A stretch of DNA of 64,000 nt from an uncultured Croceitalea sp. (GTDB lineage: Bacteria; Bacteroidota; Bacteroidia; Flavobacteriales; Flavobacteriaceae): positions 620,001 through 684,000 of the forward strand of contig CANMOV010000003.1 in assembly GCA_947499565.1 (NCBI GenBank), written 5' to 3'. A program made the translations under genes and the position numbers. Each line of letters begins with the position of its first letter. Position 1 is the stretch's first letter. The notes under the pieces were generated by a model. The model was not told the origin of the DNA, searched no databases, and was given only the letters and a program-made list of their open reading frames with translations. Shown here one piece after another: positions 62,572 to 64,000 of the stretch.

Positions 62572-63862
62572 ACCTTTCTTTTTTCTGAAAGCGTATGTTT
62601 TGAGGTAATGGTTCACAAAGTGATTTGTTTACTAGTTTTGCTCTCATCTCTTTTTTATCACTAAAATGCCTTGAGATATTTTGAATTATTTCTGTAAAGT
62701 TATCTGACCCATCCTCTCTTTTGTGGTAAAAGACTTTTATGGAACGACAATTTTCATGTTCGAATATTGTGTTCAAAAGTGTTCTATCCGAAAGGCCACA
62801 AGAATGCCCCATGATATAAACTTGAAATTTTTCAGAATCTATAAAATCAAGTAATTTTTTGTAATTCGAATTTTGAGAATATTTAAATGACTTAAAATTT
62901 TTTAAATATTCATTTTCATTCAAGTTTTCAATATACTTATAGTCCTTATCTATTTCATCTCCAAAACCAAAGTTTATTGATTCTTCATCATCTTTTATGC
63001 TTCCATGAATATTTATAATTCTAGCATATCCTTTTTCATTATTTAAAACATGCCCATTGTAATAACTTACTGATGAGGTATAATTAAAATTAAGGAACAG
63101 AGTATATGGGTGATTAAACCTAAGAATGTCATAGAAAAAGGAATCGGAATTGAGATACTCTTTGTAATCAGAATCTCCTTTTATTAAATCTTCATGGTCT
63201 TCTTGAGGAAATTCATGGAGAAAATCAGAATTTGGATTATTTTTTAAATCTAGATAATCCATCTTAAAATATTTTAAAATTGAAAAAGCATTGTTTGGTT
63301 CTTTATCCAAAGATAATTGGCTTTCCACTTTGTTATTTAAATAGCTTATGAATAACTTTTTTATTTGATTAAACTCCTTATTCAATTGAGCTACATATTT
63401 CCTATTATTAATAATTTGCTGTTTTTCAAAGTCATCTTTATTTCCAGTAAAGTGGGAAGCTCTTCTTTTCGATATACTTTTAAGTTCATTATAATACTCA
63501 TTTTCAACATCAACCCAATTCTCTAATGCCTTTAAATTTAGATATTTAAAAAAATCGTTTTTGAATTTAAAGATTGGATGAAAATTGGAATTGTCTTTAA
63601 AAGAGCCATAATTTTTTCCATCATATCTATAACCATATTCCTCTGAATATTCTTTAAGTCTTTCTTGAAATTCTTTAAAATTTTTATACTTACCATTAAG
63701 TAACTTGAAATAATCTGGATTTACATAGACTACCTTACCTATCAATTCGTTCTGAAAATTATTTTTCAAATTTTCCCAAAAAGAATCCATAAAGTGTGAA
63801 TAAGAGGTGGGCAGTCCGTGAGCTAAATCAAAACCGTTTCCAATGATTACAAGTTTATTCAT
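62570..63862 (-). CDS. abiH: AbiH family abortive-infection protein
   Basis: A 430-residue protein whose N-terminus (LVIIGNGFDLAHGLPTSYSHF in order) is the AbiH hallmark, with FNYTSSVSYY and NIHGSIKD in the middle and MGHSCGLSDRTLLNTIF near residue 360. The NGFD, FNYT, HG and GHS blocks recall a Rossmann/SIR2-like fold. AbiH was described as a phage-exclusion protein of Lactococcus; its mechanism is unknown. The gene is AT-rich and Asn/Lys-rich, flanked by two copies of the hairpin repeat (62496 and 63890), and lies apart from housekeeping operons, suggesting acquired DNA. No toxin partner is adjacent. Confidence 0.88.
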   Translation of the reverse strand: MNKLVIIGNGFDLAHGLPTSYSHFMDSFWENLKNNFQNELIGKVVYVNPDYFKLLNGKYKNFKEFQERLKEYSEEYGYRYDGKNYGSFKDNSNFHPIFKFKNDFFKYLNLKALENWVDVENEYYNELKSISKRRASHFTGNKDDFEKQQIINNRKYVAQLNKEFNQIKKLFISYLNNKVESQLSLDKEPNNAFSILKYFKMDYLDLKNNPNSDFLHEFPQEDHEDLIKGDSDYKEYLNSDSFFYDILRFNHPYTLFLNFNYTSSVSYYNGHVLNNEKGYARIINIHGSIKDDEESINFGFGDEIDKDYKYIENLNENEYLKNFKSFKYSQNSNYKKLLDFIDSEKFQVYIMGHSCGLSDRTLLNTIFEHENCRSIKVFYHKREDGSDNFTEIIQNISRHFSDKKEMRAKLVNKSLCEPLPQNIRFQKKER

Positions 63863-63889
63863 ATAATAAAGTTAACTGAAAAAGTGATG

Positions 63890-63966
63890 AGATTTCTCAA
63901 TCGCGTTGCTCATATCGAAATGACAAAAGAATATGAAAAGTTATTTCGAACATATGTGAGAAATCT
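63890..63966. repeat. Flavobacterial hairpin repeat, copy B
   Basis: AGATTTCTCA (63890-63899) and TGAGAAATCT (63957-63966) are exact reverse complements enclosing the segment CAATCGCGTTGCTCATATCG and the matching TTATTTCGAA. It is in the same orientation as copy A 1.39 kb away. The window ends 34 bp further on, in AT-rich DNA that includes AGATTTCT again (63982-63989). Confidence 0.82.
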
Positions 63967-64000
63967 AACTTTATTTTGCTATAGATTTCTTGGTGATATT

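Noticed and set aside
1-64000. CRISPR arrays, tRNA or rRNA genes, insertion sequences
   Set aside because: No evenly spaced repeat series, cloverleaf-forming segment, rRNA core sequence or transposase frame was seen on reading both strands; faint relics could be missed without computation.

Overview
The window is a chromosomal segment of a member of the Flavobacteriaceae (phylum Bacteroidota), probably marine. The evidence is the type IX secretion/gliding genes porW and gldH, a one-piece SdhC cytochrome b, an atpBEFHAG cluster without atpD/atpC, Bacteroidota promoter elements of the TAnnTTTG form, families largely confined to this phylum (DUF5687, DUF4292, DUF6168, HU-CCDC81/SPOR), AT-rich DNA and short genes starting with ATG, TTG or GTG. 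Most of the window is housekeeping sequence in short operons. No tRNA, rRNA, CRISPR array, insertion sequence or integrase was seen.

Layout. 1-6221 (minus): the N-terminal 944 residues of a TonB-dependent receptor, preceded in the same direction by an arsenosugar cluster (DUF2064-type glycosyltransferase, CxxC peroxidase-like protein, radical SAM ArsS, methyltransferase ArsM). 6355-10483: patatin, ferredoxin reductase and a DUF5687 ABC transporter. 10569-19207: porW, bactofilin, atpZ and the ATP synthase genes. 19322-21765: exported hydrolase, ECF sigma factor, membrane protein and lipoprotein. 21866-27807: flippase, dUTPase, sugar nucleotidyltransferase, TPR protein, DUF4292 lipoprotein and an EnvC-like protein. 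27804-32626: thioesterase, HU/SPOR protein, dprA, trpS and an acyltransferase. 32623-37067 (minus): beta-barrel protein, an ECF sigma factor with a predicted dual-membrane anti-sigma/beta-barrel protein, a lipoprotein and recA. 37330-43803: trhO, ricT, gldH, PBP1A and scoAB. 43804-48951: intergenic DNA with a possible 35-aa gene, GNAT, serine hydrolase, a CI-like repressor pair, methionine aminotransferase and a gene broken by a stop codon at its signal-peptide cleavage site. 49039-54544: sdhCAB, rimK and an aspartoacylase-family gene. 54552-62485: small conserved unknowns, a BNR-repeat exoprotein, a glycine-rich peptide gene, and M28 and M24 peptidases. 62570-64000: an abiH phage-defence gene between two same-orientation copies of a hairpin repeat.

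How the genes work together. ArsM would methylate arsenite, ArsS would add the 5'-deoxyadenosyl group, and the glycosyltransferase would finish the sugar. The atp and sdh operons form the core of respiration. PorW and GldH belong to the secretion/gliding machinery. Two separate sigma/anti-sigma modules suggest envelope-stress control.

The observations most worth following up are the arsenosugar operon with a 13-bp inverted repeat in its divergent control region, the dual-membrane anti-sigma protein, the CI-like switch outside any visible prophage, the nonsense-interrupted secreted protein, possible short transcripts at 37223-37278 and 43901-44112, and the repeat-flanked abiH gene. None of these is established as an undescribed system from sequence alone.
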